Below, piece by piece: positions 10,012 to 18,861 of a stretch of DNA of 64,000 nucleotides. The first letter of the stretch is position 1. Every line of letters begins with the position of its first letter. The notes beneath the pieces are model-generated. The model made no database searches and had not been told where the DNA came from. It saw only the letters and a list, made by a program, of their open reading frames with translations. The translations under genes were made by a program, and so were the position numbers. Source of the DNA: Chondrinema litorale (GTDB lineage: Bacteria > Bacteroidota > Bacteroidia > Cytophagales > Flammeovirgaceae); the NCBI RefSeq assembly GCF_026250525.1, contig NZ_CP111049.1:124001-188000 (forward strand), read 5' to 3'.

Positions 10012-10053
10012 AAATAGCTAAGCGGGAATTGTAAATAGATGAGAGGTTTTAAT
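10012..10053. repeat. 42-bp direct repeat, copy 2 (upstream of the lipoprotein gene)
   Basis: Second copy of the element at 9022-9063, with three substitutions. It lies 78 bases upstream of the lipoprotein start at 9934 on the minus strand. Confidence 0.8.
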
Positions 10054-10111
10054 ATTTGATAATTACACTGAAAATTGCCAAAACGATATTAATAAAGCTT
10101 TTAAGCTTAAT

Positions 10112-10119
10112 TATATTTG
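10112..10119 (+). promoter_or_regulatory. Candidate -7 box (TATATTTG)
   Basis: Matches the Bacteroidota -7 consensus TAnnTTTG, 28 bases before the ATG at 10148. No convincing -33 TTTG at the usual spacing was seen. Confidence 0.35.
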
Positions 10120-10147
10120 ATCAATTATCGACTTACAAACTTCAGTT

Positions 10148-10601
10148 ATGGAATACATTTTTGAATCAGATTTTTTTGCAATATCAGATCAAGGAATTCA
10201 TCTTTTAAGGAACAGATACAACTATAAGACTTTAGATTTTAAAGAAATCGAACAGGTAATATTGGAAGAAGGCAAGCTAGTTAATAATTGGATATTACTT
10301 TATACAATTGGTTTAATTGCTGTTGGCTTTGCAGTGTTTTATTCTTTTGAATGTTTAATGATCCAGAAATCTCTCACATCTATTTGGAAGAAATAATAAT
10401 ACCTGTTATTCCACTTCTGGTTGGTGCATATTGCATTTATACATCTCTAAAAAAGGGCCAACTTTAAAGATTGTTCTGATTAAGAACCAAAGAAAAAGTA
10501 TTCCTTTAGATAAAGTAGAAAAAAATGATCAGCTTTCTCTTTTAACAAAATCAATTAAAGAAATTTCAGCATTAAACAAAAAAGCTATTTTTAGAATTTA
10601 A
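10148..10601 (+). pseudogene. Frameshifted small membrane protein, PH-like
   Basis: The ATG frame runs to 10396. Coding similarity clearly continues in another frame from about 10354 (NDPEISHIYLEEIIIPV...YTSLKKG), and then in a third from about 10455, after an A6G3 run, to the stop at 10601 (PTLKIVLIKNQRKSIPLDKV). Joined, it would encode about 150 residues: an N-terminal strand-rich part (FFAISDQGIHLLRNRYNYKT), two membrane spans, and a second strand-rich part. This resembles small bacterial PH-like membrane proteins such as the split gene at 24108-25678. Two frame breaks indicate decay unless they are sequencing errors. Confidence 0.55.
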
Positions 10602-10688
10602 ATAAGCTTTTTACCCACCAATACACCCAATTATTTAGATTTATAAAAGTTACTTATAAACAGTTATTTCCCAAAAAATTTATAAGAA

Positions 10689-11318
10689 ATGAGTACTAAA
10701 TCTGATCATTGTTTGGTGTGTGAAAATCATCATAGAGATGTATTGTTGGGAGTGCTTTGTGGCTTAACAAAACAAAGACCTTCTTTTAATAGAACTTGTC
10801 AAAAAATTAAGTTTGGGCAAAATCTCTATAAGAGAATAGAGCTAGTTAATCTCGATAAAAGATTAGTAGAAAGTAAGAAAAACTTAACCATCGGAAATTT
10901 CATTTTTTTTATTCTTCTATCCTTCTGTTTTGTACTGTTTTCGATTTATCTATTTTTTGTAACACTATCAAGCGGTGTGATTGCAACTTTACCTTTTGTA
11001 ATCGGTTTTGTAGGTTTATTAATATTGCCTTATGCGGTAGGTCCAGCAAGAAAATACTGGACAGAACGCTCGATTATGAAAGAAAAATTAACAGCACTTA
11101 CTGAAGTACTAAATCTATATGGTTTAGAGTACGAACTCGATATGCAAATTGAGAAAGGCTACCACAATATTTTAGAGGTAACTGTTCAAATAAAACTTAA
11201 AAAAAATGGTAAACTTGCTGGTAAATACACCAACAGTTTTAGCTATAATAATAATGAGGAGAAAACCGAAAACTACAGTGTAGGAGAGGTTATAGGTGGA
11301 ATTGGCAATTTTTTTTAA
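10689..11318 (+). CDS. Unknown membrane protein with N-terminal cysteine cluster
   Basis: 209 residues. The N-terminus carries CLVCENHH and further Cys at about 24 and 36, which could bind zinc but is not a standard motif. Two membrane spans follow (about 71-95 and 100-118). A C-terminal soluble domain has alternating strands (NILEVTVQIKLKKNGKLAGKY). No family was recognised. It follows the decayed PH-like gene by 87 bases. Confidence 0.6.
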   Translation: MSTKSDHCLVCENHHRDVLLGVLCGLTKQRPSFNRTCQKIKFGQNLYKRIELVNLDKRLVESKKNLTIGNFIFFILLSFCFVLFSIYLFFVTLSSGVIATLPFVIGFVGLLILPYAVGPARKYWTERSIMKEKLTALTEVLNLYGLEYELDMQIEKGYHNILEVTVQIKLKKNGKLAGKYTNSFSYNNNEEKTENYSVGEVIGGIGNFF

Positions 11319-11368
11319 TCGGGGATTTTATTCCTTATTTTTAGGCGGAACTGTTATTTTTTTATCCA

Positions 11369-12073
11369 ATGAAACTCTGTGTTGCTCAGCTTGCATCTAA
11401 AAAGGGAGATATTCTGGAGAATATTTCCAGACATATAAAAATGATAAATTCAGCAGTGACTCAAGGTGCCGAATTAATCATTTTTCCAGAATTATCTTTA
11501 ACTGGTTATGAGCCCAAACTAGCTAAAGCGTTGGCAACTTCGCAAGACAATAAAATGCTTGGCGAGTTTCAGCAACTGAGCGATCAGCATCAGATTACAA
11601 TTGGCTTAGGTTTACCTACTAAATATTCCGAAAGTATTTGTATCAGTATGGTTATTTTTCAGCCAAACCAATCGAGATTAACCTACTCCAAAAAATATAT
11701 CCATACAGACGAAGAACCTTATTTTGTGTGTGGCAAAAACTTTCCTGTACTTAAACTAAAAGGTAAAAATATTGCGATAGCCATTTGTTACGAATTGTCT
11801 ATTCCGGCTCATGCAGAGGCAGCATATAACAATGGAGCAGATGTTTACATTGCCAGTGTGGCAAAAACAGAAACTGGAATAGCGAAAGCGCATGAGACTT
11901 TATGTGCTATTGCAAAGAAGTATAATTTCCCTGTGTTAATCTCCAATAGTGTTGGCCCTTCAGAAGATTTTATTAGTGCGGGTAATTCTGCAATCTGGGA
12001 TAAAAACGGCATTTTGCAGGCTAACTTAGACGCTGTGGAAGAAGGTCTGTTGCTGTTTAATTTGGATGATTAA
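11369..12073 (+). CDS. Carbon-nitrogen hydrolase (nitrilase superfamily)
   Basis: 234 residues, somewhat short for the family. The Glu-Lys-Cys catalytic triad is visible: Glu41 in FPELSLTGY, Lys108/109 in YSKKYIHTDEE and Cys140 in IAICYEL. It hydrolyses a C-N bond in an amide or nitrile; the substrate cannot be assigned. It has no signal peptide, so it is cytoplasmic. It starts 50 bases after the preceding gene. Confidence 0.88.
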   Translation: MKLCVAQLASKKGDILENISRHIKMINSAVTQGAELIIFPELSLTGYEPKLAKALATSQDNKMLGEFQQLSDQHQITIGLGLPTKYSESICISMVIFQPNQSRLTYSKKYIHTDEEPYFVCGKNFPVLKLKGKNIAIAICYELSIPAHAEAAYNNGADVYIASVAKTETGIAKAHETLCAIAKKYNFPVLISNSVGPSEDFISAGNSAIWDKNGILQANLDAVEEGLLLFNLDD

Positions 12074-12191
12074 AAATAGCTTCCTTACTTTATGAAATTC
12101 TAAAAGCTGTTAATTAAACAGTCAAATTTCATTTTTTAGTAAAATTAGCAGTACTTTCACTGCTTGAAGTAAAAAATAAAACTAATCGATA

Positions 12192-12662
12192 ATGAAAAAA
12201 CTTCTGATTCTTTTCACATTTGTACTACTATCATTCAGCGGATTTTGTCAGGATTATACCTCTTTAAATACATACGCATTTGAAAGTGACGATGATTATA
12301 GACAAGCTGAATTAAAGATTATGGAATGCGCCAATTATTTGTTGATTAATCCGATGGATTTAGAACCACGCAACAGATATAGTGCAATTCAATTTATTGT
12401 AAAATGGATGGGTGGAACTCCACATTATAGTTTTGCTATTCAGCCAGAAGCAATGGAAATTACAAAAGACAGACCCGATCTGTTTTCTATGTACATGGCT
12501 TGTATATCTAAAGCTGCTTTAGAGAATAGTGAAACAACACTTACTGAGAAAGAGATGCATGAAAAAGCAGTAGATTATTTAATTGATTATTGCGCTAATG
12601 AAGAAAATAAATTGAAAACTTCGAAGGGTTTAAGAAAAATTATAAAAGCCAGAAATCAGTAG
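12192..12662 (+). CDS. Secreted protein of unknown function
   Basis: 156 residues with a signal peptide (LLILFTFVLLSFSGFCQ) typical of Bacteroidota exported proteins. The mature part is helical (RQAELKIMECANYLLINPMD, MYMACISKAALENSE). No domain was recognised. It ends before a strong hairpin shared with the convergent alpha-E gene. Confidence 0.65.
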   Translation: MKKLLILFTFVLLSFSGFCQDYTSLNTYAFESDDDYRQAELKIMECANYLLINPMDLEPRNRYSAIQFIVKWMGGTPHYSFAIQPEAMEITKDRPDLFSMYMACISKAALENSETTLTEKEMHEKAVDYLIDYCANEENKLKTSKGLRKIIKARNQ

Positions 12663-12680
12663 GCTTTATATAAAAAATAT

Positions 12681-12724
12681 AAGGAAAGATGAAGATGTAA
12701 TTTTTTGCATCTTCATCTTTCCTT
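12681..12724. terminator. Bidirectional terminator
   Basis: A perfect 17-bp inverted repeat (AAGGAAAGATGAAGATG at 12681-12697 and its complement at 12708-12724) sits between convergent genes ending at 12662 and 12732. Confidence 0.75.
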
Positions 12725-12731
12725 AAGGTTT

Positions 12732-13658
12732 TTAATTGAAATATTCTTCTACAATCATTTCACTAATCTTGTAGATTTTAGAAAGTAATTGTTCAAGAAA
12801 CTCAGGTAAATTATCGTCCAATTCCTTTACTTCCATATACTCAAATGGAATAATAAATTTGGCAATTTTAAACTCTAAGCGATTCTCCCTTTTTCCTTTT
12901 TGTGGCTCTATTTCTTTTAAATAGGTTAATGCTTTATTCAAGCAGCTAGAAACTGATCTTGGAAAATCAGGATTGAAAAGCAAGAACTCCATTGTGTTAT
13001 TTCTATTTGGAGCCGTAGTGTAATACTTAATACACATATCTTTTGCTTCTACACAATCGAGCAAAATCGGATAGATAGATCTACCTATTTTTAACTTCCT
13101 GTTTGCTTCAATATCATTCAGCTTGCTAATCATGATTCTCACAATTTGAGAAGCTGTTTCTACTTGCATACCTAATTGAATAAACTTCCAGCCAACATCG
13201 TGAAGTAAAGTGTGCTCAATTCTTCCTCTTACATTAGAGCAATGTTGCAATACATGATTTGTAAAATCTGATAAACCTCTGGTTTTGTATACATCAACAG
13301 GATAGGTGGCTACAAAATGGTAAAGGTTATTAATCGATTCCCACAGCTCAGAAGAAATACTTTCTCTAACACTTCTGGCATTTTCACGTGCAGAAAATAA
13401 AGCCGAAAGTATAGATACTGGATTGTGTTCGTCTAATGCCGCACCTACTAGTACTTCTTCTTCGTTTAAGTTTCCATCAATATCTGGTTTTGGTAACCCA
13501 ATCATATCGGCAATCGAGAGAATTGCCATGTCATGTTGTTTTAGGTTAGAACCATCTAATGACGAAAAGTATTCAACATTGATATATCTTGCAAGATGTT
13601 CGGTTCTTTCTAAATAACGCCCCATCCAGAATAAACTCTCTGCAACTCTTGACAGCAT
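12732..13658 (-). CDS. Alpha-E domain-containing protein
   Basis: 308 residues, all helical, opening with the family signature MLSRVAESLFWMGRYLERTE. Alpha-E proteins are regularly encoded with circularly permuted ATP-grasp ligases and transglutaminase-like proteins in a proposed peptide-synthesis or modification system. The ATP-grasp gene is immediately upstream (59-base gap) on the same strand, so the two are probably co-transcribed. Confidence 0.93.
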   Translation of the reverse strand: MLSRVAESLFWMGRYLERTEHLARYINVEYFSSLDGSNLKQHDMAILSIADMIGLPKPDIDGNLNEEEVLVGAALDEHNPVSILSALFSARENARSVRESISSELWESINNLYHFVATYPVDVYKTRGLSDFTNHVLQHCSNVRGRIEHTLLHDVGWKFIQLGMQVETASQIVRIMISKLNDIEANRKLKIGRSIYPILLDCVEAKDMCIKYYTTAPNRNNTMEFLLFNPDFPRSVSSCLNKALTYLKEIEPQKGKRENRLEFKIAKFIIPFEYMEVKELDDNLPEFLEQLLSKIYKISEMIVEEYFN

Positions 13659-13717
13659 AAATCTTAAGTATCTTTATAATTTGTTTGTTGTTACATATAT
13701 TTAAATAAAAAAGCAGA

Positions 13718-15202
13718 TCAGTTTACTACCCAAGTATCTTTAGAACCACCACCTTGTGAAGAGTTTACAATCAAACTACCTTCTTTAAGTGCTACTCTTG
13801 ATAATCCACCTTTCAATACGTACTCATAATCTTTACCCATAAGTGTAAAGGTTCTAAGATCGACATGTCGAGGTTCAAATTTTTCAGTTTTTTCTATATA
13901 GGTAGAATGCACTGAAAGATTCATAATTGGTTGGGCAATGTAGCCTCTTGGGTTAGACTTAATGAGTGCTTTTTCTTTTTCAATGCTTTCTTTGGTTTCT
14001 TGTGAACCAATAAAAATACCATAGCCACCAGACTGATCTACAGGTTTTACAACCAACTCATCCATATGTTCCAATACATATTTCATGTCGCTTTCAACAT
14101 CGCAACGGTAGGTAGGCACATTGTGTAAAATTGGATCTTCACCCAAATAGTATTTAATAATTTCTGGCATGTAGGCATAAACGGCTTTATCATCTGCCAC
14201 ACCAGTTCCAGGAGCATTTACCAACGATACATTTCCTTTTCTATATGCACTCATTAAACCGGGAACACCTAATACAGAATCTGGTCTAAATGCAAGTGGA
14301 TCAAGAAAAGCATCATCAATTCTTCTGTAAATTACGTCTACTTTTTCAGGTCCATAGATCGTGTTCATATAAACAAAATCCTGATCTACAAACAAGTCTC
14401 TTCCTTCTACCAACTCTACACCCATTTTAAGTGCTAGTGCAGAGTGTTCGTAATAAGCAGAGTTGTAAATACCTGGAGTTAAAACCACACAAACTGGTTC
14501 ATCAACACCTTTTGGTCTTACAGATTGAAGAACTTCTAACAACGCAGCCGGATAATCGAACACGTAAGAAACATTAAATCGCTTAAACATGCGAGATAAA
14601 GTACGTTTCATAGCATCTCTGTTAGCTAGTACATAGCTCACACCAGAAGGGCATCGAACGTTGTCTTCCAAAATATAATAATTGCCATCTGAGTGGCGAA
14701 TAAGGTCGGTACCAGAGATATGGCAATAGATTTTTCCCGGAGGGGTAAAGCCATTCATTTCTTTAAGCATGTTGCCAGAAGAGAAAACAAGCTCTTTAGG
14801 AATTATACCGTCTTTTAATATCTTTTTATCATGATATAAATCGTCGAGGAAAAGATTAATGGCATGCGCTCTTTGCAGCAAACCTTTCTCTATTACATCC
14901 CATTCAGGTTGATGTATAATTCGAGGGAAAAGATCGAATGGAAATATCCTTTCTACACCTTTTGGATTTTGATTATAAGTAGCAAAAGTAATCCCCTGAT
15001 ATAAAAAAGATTTCTTTGCAGACTCATTCATCATCTGATATTCAGATGCTGTAATGGTGTCAAAATTTGAAATTAATTGTTGATAGTAATCTTGTACTTT
15101 ACCCGGAGAAGAAAAAACCTCATCAAAGAGATTATTCGTTAGTGGGTAGTTGTTAAATAACCCTTCATTATTTTGCATAAAATCAGTTGCTTCATTTGTC
15201 AA
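13718..15202 (-). CDS. Circularly permuted type 2 ATP-grasp protein
   Basis: 494 residues. Family motifs: LLQRAHAINLFLDDLYHD, YILEDNVRCPSGVSYVLANR, VIYRRIDDAFLDPLAFRPDS, LVNAPGTGVADDKAVYAYMP and LVVKPVDQSGGYGIFIG. These carry the nucleotide- and Mg-binding residues of the permuted ATP-grasp fold. It probably forms amide bonds, although the substrate is undefined. The internal Met at 15178 is an alternative start. It leads the two-gene unit with alpha-E. Confidence 0.93.
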   Translation of the reverse strand: MTNEATDFMQNNEGLFNNYPLTNNLFDEVFSSPGKVQDYYQQLISNFDTITASEYQMMNESAKKSFLYQGITFATYNQNPKGVERIFPFDLFPRIIHQPEWDVIEKGLLQRAHAINLFLDDLYHDKKILKDGIIPKELVFSSGNMLKEMNGFTPPGKIYCHISGTDLIRHSDGNYYILEDNVRCPSGVSYVLANRDAMKRTLSRMFKRFNVSYVFDYPAALLEVLQSVRPKGVDEPVCVVLTPGIYNSAYYEHSALALKMGVELVEGRDLFVDQDFVYMNTIYGPEKVDVIYRRIDDAFLDPLAFRPDSVLGVPGLMSAYRKGNVSLVNAPGTGVADDKAVYAYMPEIIKYYLGEDPILHNVPTYRCDVESDMKYVLEHMDELVVKPVDQSGGYGIFIGSQETKESIEKEKALIKSNPRGYIAQPIMNLSVHSTYIEKTEKFEPRHVDLRTFTLMGKDYEYVLKGGLSRVALKEGSLIVNSSQGGGSKDTWVVN

Positions 15203-15641
15203 TCAAAAATATCATGTAATAATATTCTGGTTAAGGGTGGATAAATATAATGAATTTTACTTGTTTAATTATCATTAAATATCCCTTTTGTTATTAGTTT
15301 ACAATAATCTGTAAGTTGTTTAATTTAATTCTAAATTAGATGCAAACTCTTATAAATATCTAAATTAAATTTTAAGAAACAGCTATAATTACAAATATTT
15401 TTATAGTTAATAAAAGTATAATAGATTTTTAAGGCAAATTGTTTTGCCTACCTCACAGCCATTTACTGCACGAATTTTATCTTATAGCGATTCTTAATCA
15501 ATATTAGGGAGGTCAATTTTTTTAATAAAAAAATTCTTGAAAAGCACGTAAGTTTTTCTTGATATAATTAATTATTGCACCCTTCAATTAGCTCAAATTT
15601 TTTAATATTGAAACAATTAATATTAACATAACGCACTATCA
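15203..15641. other. Long intergenic region between divergent genes
   Basis: 439 bases, strongly AT-rich, separating the ATP-grasp gene from the Asp-box protein gene. It contains a short hairpin (AGGCAAA/TTTGCCT near 15431-15450) without a T-run. No gene, leader peptide or convincing promoter pair was seen. It should hold both divergent promoters. Confidence 0.5.
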
Positions 15642-18600
15642 ATGAAAAGACACGGTACAACAATCCGAGAAACGTTGAAATTACTTTTTGCAGGATTCCT
15701 GATAAATTTATTAGGAACTGCAAGCATTTTTGCCCAATCTGTTACTACTGATCAGCTTAAAGGTTTAGATTTTAGAAATGTTGGCCCTAACAGAGGCGGG
15801 CGAGCAACTACTGCCACTGGTGTTATTCAGGAACCAGGTACATTCTATGTAGGTAGTACTGGTGGAGGTTTGTGGAAAACCATAGACTATGGTAATAGTT
15901 GGCATAATGTGTCAGATGGATATTTTACAACTCCATCTTTAGGCGCAGTGAGTGTAGCTCCTTCTAATCCTGAAATAGTTTATGCAGGAACAGGTTCAGA
16001 CGGACTTAGAAGTAATGTAATTACTGGTAAAGGGATTTATAAATCTAACGATGCTGGTGATTCTTGGGAATTTATTGGCTTAGAAAAAACAGGCCATATT
16101 GGAGCAGTAGAAGTCGATCCTAAAAATCCAGATCGTGTTTTTGTTGCTGCAATAGGTAATGGTTTTGTTCCTAATGAAGAAAGAGGAGTTTACAGAACTT
16201 TAGATGGAGGTAAATCTTGGGATAAAGTTTTCTATTTATCAGATACTGTAGGTTCATCCGACCTTGAATTCGCACCAGATAATTCGCAAATTATATATGC
16301 CGGTATGTGGCATGGCCAAAGAAAACCATGGACAATTATTAGTGGTGGTACAGAAGGTGGAATTTACAAATCTGCAGATGGGGGAGACACTTGGAAGAAA
16401 CTAGAAAATGGCTTGCCAACTGGTTTAATAGGTAAAATTGATTTAGCAGTTTCTGCAGCAGCACCAGAAGTACTTTATGCTTTGGTAGAAGCTCCGGAAG
16501 GTGTTGGAGGATTATATTACTCTGAAGATAGAGGAGAAAGTTTCACCCTAGTGAGCACAGAAAAAGGCTTACTTGATAGACCTTTTTATTATTGTAATGT
16601 AGATGTAAACCCACAAAACCCTAAAACTGTTTTTGTGAGTGCAACACGTTTCTTTCACTCCGAAGATGGTGGAAAGAACTGGACAAATATAAGAACACCA
16701 CACGGTGACAACCACGGTGTATGGATTCATCCAAATGATACAACCCTTTGGGTACAAGTAAATGATGGAGGAGCCAATGTAACCCGTGATGCAAGTGAAA
16801 ACTGGTCTACTCAGTTTAACCAACCTACTGCAGAGCTTTATCAAGTTGAGGTAGACGACCAATTCCCATATTGGTTGTATGCTGGTCAGCAAGATAACTA
16901 CACAACCATAGCAGTACCAAGCTTACCTCCATTTGGTGTACAGGCTGGTTCAAATTCTTATATTATTAATACAGGTGGTTGCGAAACTGGTCCGGCTGTA
17001 CCAAAACCGGGTAATCCTGATATAGTATATGCTAACTGTAAAGGTCGTTTTGGAGTATTCAACAAAAAGACTGGACAAGAAATGCAGTATTATGTAGGTG
17101 CATCTAACATGTACGGTCATAATCCAAAAGACTTAAAATTCAGATTCCAGAGAGTTTCTCCGGTTCATGTTTCTCCACACAATCCAGATGTGGTTTATCA
17201 TGCGTCTCAGTACTTGCACAAAACAGTTGACGAAGGTAAAACTTGGGAAATTATCTCTCCAGACTTAACAGCTTTCACTCCTGAAACACAGGTAATTTCA
17301 GGTTCGCCAATTACAAGAGATATTACTGGTGAAGAGTTTTACAGCACTATTTACGCAGTAAAAGAATCTATTATAAAAGAAGGTGAAATTTGGGTAGGGG
17401 CAAACGATGGTCCTGTTCATGTAACTAAAGACGGTGGCAAAAACTGGGATAATGTAACACCAAAAGATTTACTACCAGGTGGTAGAGTGCAAACTGTTGA
17501 GCCATCTCCGCACAAAGAAGGTAAAGCTTACTTTGCAATCTATCGTTACCTATTGGGAGATTTTAAACCTTACATCTACAAAACAGAAGATTACGGTAAA
17601 AGCTGGGAGTTATTAACTACTGGTTCAAATGGTATTCCTTCAGATTATCCTGCTAGAGTAATTAGAGAAGATACAGAAGTTGAAGGCTTATTATATGCAG
17701 GTACAGATTACGGTTTGTTCATTTCTTTTGATGATGGTAAAAACTGGCTTCCTTTCGAAAACAACCTTCCATTAACTCCGGTAACAGATATTAAAATCCA
17801 CCAAGGAGATTTAGTAATGTCTACTATGGGTAGAGGTTTCTGGATTTTAGATGATATTCAAATTCTGAGAGATTTAAAAAATGGAGTTGATAAGAATACA
17901 CCACAGTTATTTGTAACAAACGAAGCTTACAGATTGAGATACAGAGATACAGATAGCGAGAGTGTTCCTTATTTCCCAGAACCAGGATTAACTATCGATT
18001 ATTATTTACCTTCTAATACTGATGTAGCAATCGAAATTTATGATGATGCTAATAATTTGGTTCAGTCTTTCGAAAATAAAGTAGCAGCAGCTAAGGAAAA
18101 AGGCGAAAGAAACATGTCTACAGAATTTACACCATTTGGTGCTGGATTAACACTTTCTGAGACTGCTGGTGCGCATCGTGTAGTTTGGGATATGAGACAT
18201 GTTGGCCCGTGGAGCACAAACAAGAGAAGAAGTGGTAATGGTGGTCCAATGGTAACTCCGGGTAAGTACACTGTAAAATTAATTGCAGATGGAAAAGAAG
18301 TTTCTAAATCTACAGAGATTAAGATTGATCCGAGAGTTGCTGAAGGTGGTGTAACTACAGCAGATTTAGAGGCACAAGAAGAATTGACTTTAAAAGTTCG
18401 CGAGCTTTTAACTAATGTGAGAAAGTTAGAGAATACTGTAAACATGAAAGTTGAAGGTTATAAAGAAGCCAAGCGTGTGAAGAAGAAAGAAAAGCAAACG
18501 ATAGAAGAAATTGAAAGTCAGTTAACTACAGTTTCTGGCAGATACGAAACACCAATGCTTTCAGATCAGACTAGCTACTTGTATAACATGTTGGAAAGAG

Positions 18601-18704
18601 CAGATCAGAAGCCGGGTAAAGATGCATACGATCGCTACGAAGAGTTAAAGAAAGAATATGAAGCTTTAAAAGAGCAAGGCTTAAACTACTTAGGTAGCAA
18701 ATAA
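15642..18704 (+). CDS. Secreted Asp-box/VPS10-like beta-propeller protein
   Basis: 1020 residues. A signal peptide ends near ASIFAQ. At least ten Asp-box (BNR) turns follow, for example TIDYGNSWHNV, SNDAGDSWEFI, SADGGDTWKKL, SEDGGKNWTNI, TKDGGKNWDNV and SFDDGKNWLPF, giving one or two multi-bladed propellers as in sortilin/VPS10 and related exported proteins. After about 750 come a beta domain (VVWDMRHVGPW) and a charged helical tail. Such proteins are often labelled glycosyl hydrolase, but no sialidase active site is evident. It may be a periplasmic or surface binding or processing protein. Confidence 0.85.
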   Translation: MKRHGTTIRETLKLLFAGFLINLLGTASIFAQSVTTDQLKGLDFRNVGPNRGGRATTATGVIQEPGTFYVGSTGGGLWKTIDYGNSWHNVSDGYFTTPSLGAVSVAPSNPEIVYAGTGSDGLRSNVITGKGIYKSNDAGDSWEFIGLEKTGHIGAVEVDPKNPDRVFVAAIGNGFVPNEERGVYRTLDGGKSWDKVFYLSDTVGSSDLEFAPDNSQIIYAGMWHGQRKPWTIISGGTEGGIYKSADGGDTWKKLENGLPTGLIGKIDLAVSAAAPEVLYALVEAPEGVGGLYYSEDRGESFTLVSTEKGLLDRPFYYCNVDVNPQNPKTVFVSATRFFHSEDGGKNWTNIRTPHGDNHGVWIHPNDTTLWVQVNDGGANVTRDASENWSTQFNQPTAELYQVEVDDQFPYWLYAGQQDNYTTIAVPSLPPFGVQAGSNSYIINTGGCETGPAVPKPGNPDIVYANCKGRFGVFNKKTGQEMQYYVGASNMYGHNPKDLKFRFQRVSPVHVSPHNPDVVYHASQYLHKTVDEGKTWEIISPDLTAFTPETQVISGSPITRDITGEEFYSTIYAVKESIIKEGEIWVGANDGPVHVTKDGGKNWDNVTPKDLLPGGRVQTVEPSPHKEGKAYFAIYRYLLGDFKPYIYKTEDYGKSWELLTTGSNGIPSDYPARVIREDTEVEGLLYAGTDYGLFISFDDGKNWLPFENNLPLTPVTDIKIHQGDLVMSTMGRGFWILDDIQILRDLKNGVDKNTPQLFVTNEAYRLRYRDTDSESVPYFPEPGLTIDYYLPSNTDVAIEIYDDANNLVQSFENKVAAAKEKGERNMSTEFTPFGAGLTLSETAGAHRVVWDMRHVGPWSTNKRRSGNGGPMVTPGKYTVKLIADGKEVSKSTEIKIDPRVAEGGVTTADLEAQEELTLKVRELLTNVRKLENTVNMKVEGYKEAKRVKKKEKQTIEEIESQLTTVSGRYETPMLSDQTSYLYNMLERADQKPGKDAYDRYEELKKEYEALKEQGLNYLGSK

Positions 18705-18728
18705 GCATTTATAAAAAAAATCAAAATG

Positions 18729-18760
18729 ATGGCTTGTGAAACTCACAAGCCATTTTTTTT
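18729..18760 (+). terminator. Rho-independent terminator
   Basis: 11-bp stem (ATGGCTTGTGA at 18729-18739 and its complement at 18743-18753), a three-base loop and a T-run, 24 bases after the stop. Confidence 0.9.
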
Positions 18761-18861
18761 GGAAGAAGGTTATAAGTTTGGCAATAATTATTGGCTTATT
18801 TATGACATATTCCCTTATCTGACCATTAACTTTGAATGGAATTTTAAACTATCAAATTACC

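Noticed and set aside
15204..15211. TAnnTTTG match on the minus strand before the ATP-grasp gene
   Set aside because: It lies two bases from the annotated ATG, so transcription would start inside the gene unless the start is 15178; too uncertain to list.
15431..15450. Short hairpin AGGCAAA/TTTGCCT
   Set aside because: Seven base pairs, no T-run and no adjacent gene end; not enough to call a terminator or RNA.
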